Source: Margaritispora aquatica
Lineage: Eukaryota > Ascomycota > Leotiomycetes > Helotiales > Discinellaceae
Length of the DNA: 64,000 nucleotides
Assembly (NCBI GenBank): GCA_007644065.1
Contig: VJWN01000004.1
Span: 496,001-560,000 of the forward strand
Direction of reading: 5' to 3'
In this document: in pieces, positions 63,077 to 64,000 of the stretch
How the letters are laid out: each line of letters starts with the position of its first letter
How positions within the stretch are numbered: position 1 is the stretch's first letter
The notes under the pieces: generated by a model
What the model was told of the DNA's origin: nothing
Seen by the model: the letters and a program-made list of their open reading frames with translations, nothing else
Database searches by the model: none
Position numbers and translations under genes: made by a program

Positions 63077-63791
63077 ATTGTGATGTTGTCGATATGTACA
63101 ATCCAATAGCCAGTTCTCAGATATAGATTCAGAAACTGATAAGTTAGGGAATTCCGGCGTTTGCGAGAAGGAAGGTCAATTCTTGTGTAAGATTTGTTGT
63201 TGATGGTAAGCGAGAGCGAGTATATGTCAAATTGAGAAATAGCAGATTCTCAACTTCCAGATTAATTCAGAACAAGCACGAGGAAGAGATGCCCCAGATC
63301 ATCGGCCACCAACAAGCCTTTGAGTCTGTGCCAAGGCTTGTGTGAAAGCTTTGGTAGGGAGGGAAAGCTTAGGAGTCAACTAAGTGCTAATGCAAAACTG
63401 CATGCCAAATTGCTTTGCATTGAGCTTATTGAACTTCTATAGTTAGTTTAATTGATCTCTTTAATACTTGTAAGATACTCTGGAGTACAATTTACTTGAT
63501 CGTAAACATGAGATATACAACTCCAGAAGGTGAATCAAAGAAGCTCTAGAGTCGGTCTTCATTCTTCACAGCCTTGCTTTACTACCAAAACCAATGCATC
63601 TCCCCTTATCTCACGAAAATATGACAACTATCTGGTCAACTCCCTGGTCTCTATTTTTCCAGCCCTCCAGAAAATAACATCTCATTCTGAAATTCCTTTG
63701 TTAGCTCAGAGCTGAGATCGCAAGAGAGCAGACTGCTGAAAATTGATCATTGTAGCCAAGAATCTGAGCCGAAAAAATGTACTATGAAAGT
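63077..63791. other. Intergenic region upstream of the BTB gene
   Basis: These 715 bp hold the BTB promoter and the 3' region of the gene entering from the right. A 61-codon plus-strand frame at 63530-63715 has no family resemblance. Confidence 0.4.
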
Positions 63792-64000
63792 TTACACTCG
63801 TGGAGAGATGGTGAGCTCATGGCTAAACCTAGTATCCGTTTCACGATACTTGCTGGCACTGGTGACACCACACTCCTGATATCCAGCCTTGGTGCTTATA
63901 AATTTTAGTACAATTTGCCACATTGCTTTGTTGAAATCAACCTTGACTGATTCTGGCAAATATTTCCTAGTGCTCTCAAAGTAGTCCCATCCATGTTCCC
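63792..64000 (-). CDS. 3' end of an unrecognised gene entering from the right edge
   Basis: Reading leftward from the edge, one frame stays open for 69 codons to a TAA at 63794-63792, with balanced composition (WDYFESTRKYLPESVKVDFN, then KAMWQIVLKFISTKAGYQEC) and no low complexity. There is no suitable start inside the window, so this is a partial gene; the other two frames on this strand close early. I do not recognise the family. An exon/intron boundary within it cannot be excluded. Confidence 0.4.
   Translation of the reverse strand, partial: EHGWDYFESTRKYLPESVKVDFNKAMWQIVLKFISTKAGYQECGVTSASKYRETDTRFSHELTISPRV

Overview
The window is nuclear DNA of a filamentous ascomycete (Pezizomycotina). 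Genes lie on both strands without operons. They are split by short introns with GT/AG ends and CTAAC/CTAAT-like branch sites. Many products are fungal-specific, for example the catabolite-repression protein CreC, whose opening [11 protein letters not shown] is typical of that family, and a Kex2-processed secreted protein. The general look, including long AT-rich spacers and TAGGTAGG promoter words, suggests Leotiomycetes, but that is inference. Exon joins were made by eye from splice signals, reading frame and family consensus.

Layout, left to right: a DUF262 protein running off the left edge (-); a doubtful membrane ORF (-); IPI1 (-); a roadblock dynein light chain (+); a large unknown fungal protein (+); a CUE/SMR nuclease of Cue2 type (-); the HECT ligase UFD4 (-); the NMN adenylyltransferase NMA1 (+); TIM17 (-); a long secreted Ser/Ala-rich protein (+); a DDHD phospholipase (+); a kappa-class glutathione transferase (+); an MFS transporter (-); the wybutosine enzyme PPM2/TYW4 (-); ATG18 (+); a C2H2 transcription factor (+); creC (-); GEM1/Miro (+); a BTB protein (-); and the 3' end of an unrecognised gene at the right edge (-).

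Most genes are housekeeping and form loose themes rather than a pathway: ribosome, tRNA and translation quality control (IPI1, PPM2, Cue2-like), ubiquitin (UFD4, and creC through its partner deubiquitinase), mitochondria (TIM17, GEM1), membrane lipid and autophagy (DDHD phospholipase, ATG18), and NAD synthesis (NMA1). The transcription factor stands alone, with about 4.5 kb of gene-free DNA upstream and about 7.7 kb downstream, both carrying simple repeats.

The most unusual things seen are very small exons: two internal micro-exons of 5 and 4 nt that NMA1 needs to stay in frame, a 15-nt exon in the MFS gene, and 5-nt and 10-nt first coding exons in creC and GEM1. Also notable are a eukaryotic DUF262 protein with a DGKQR motif (the domain of GmrSD-type bacterial defence enzymes), the modular secreted protein, and the large non-coding domain around the C2H2 gene. 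No CRISPR array, convincing tRNA or rRNA gene, or intact transposon was seen.
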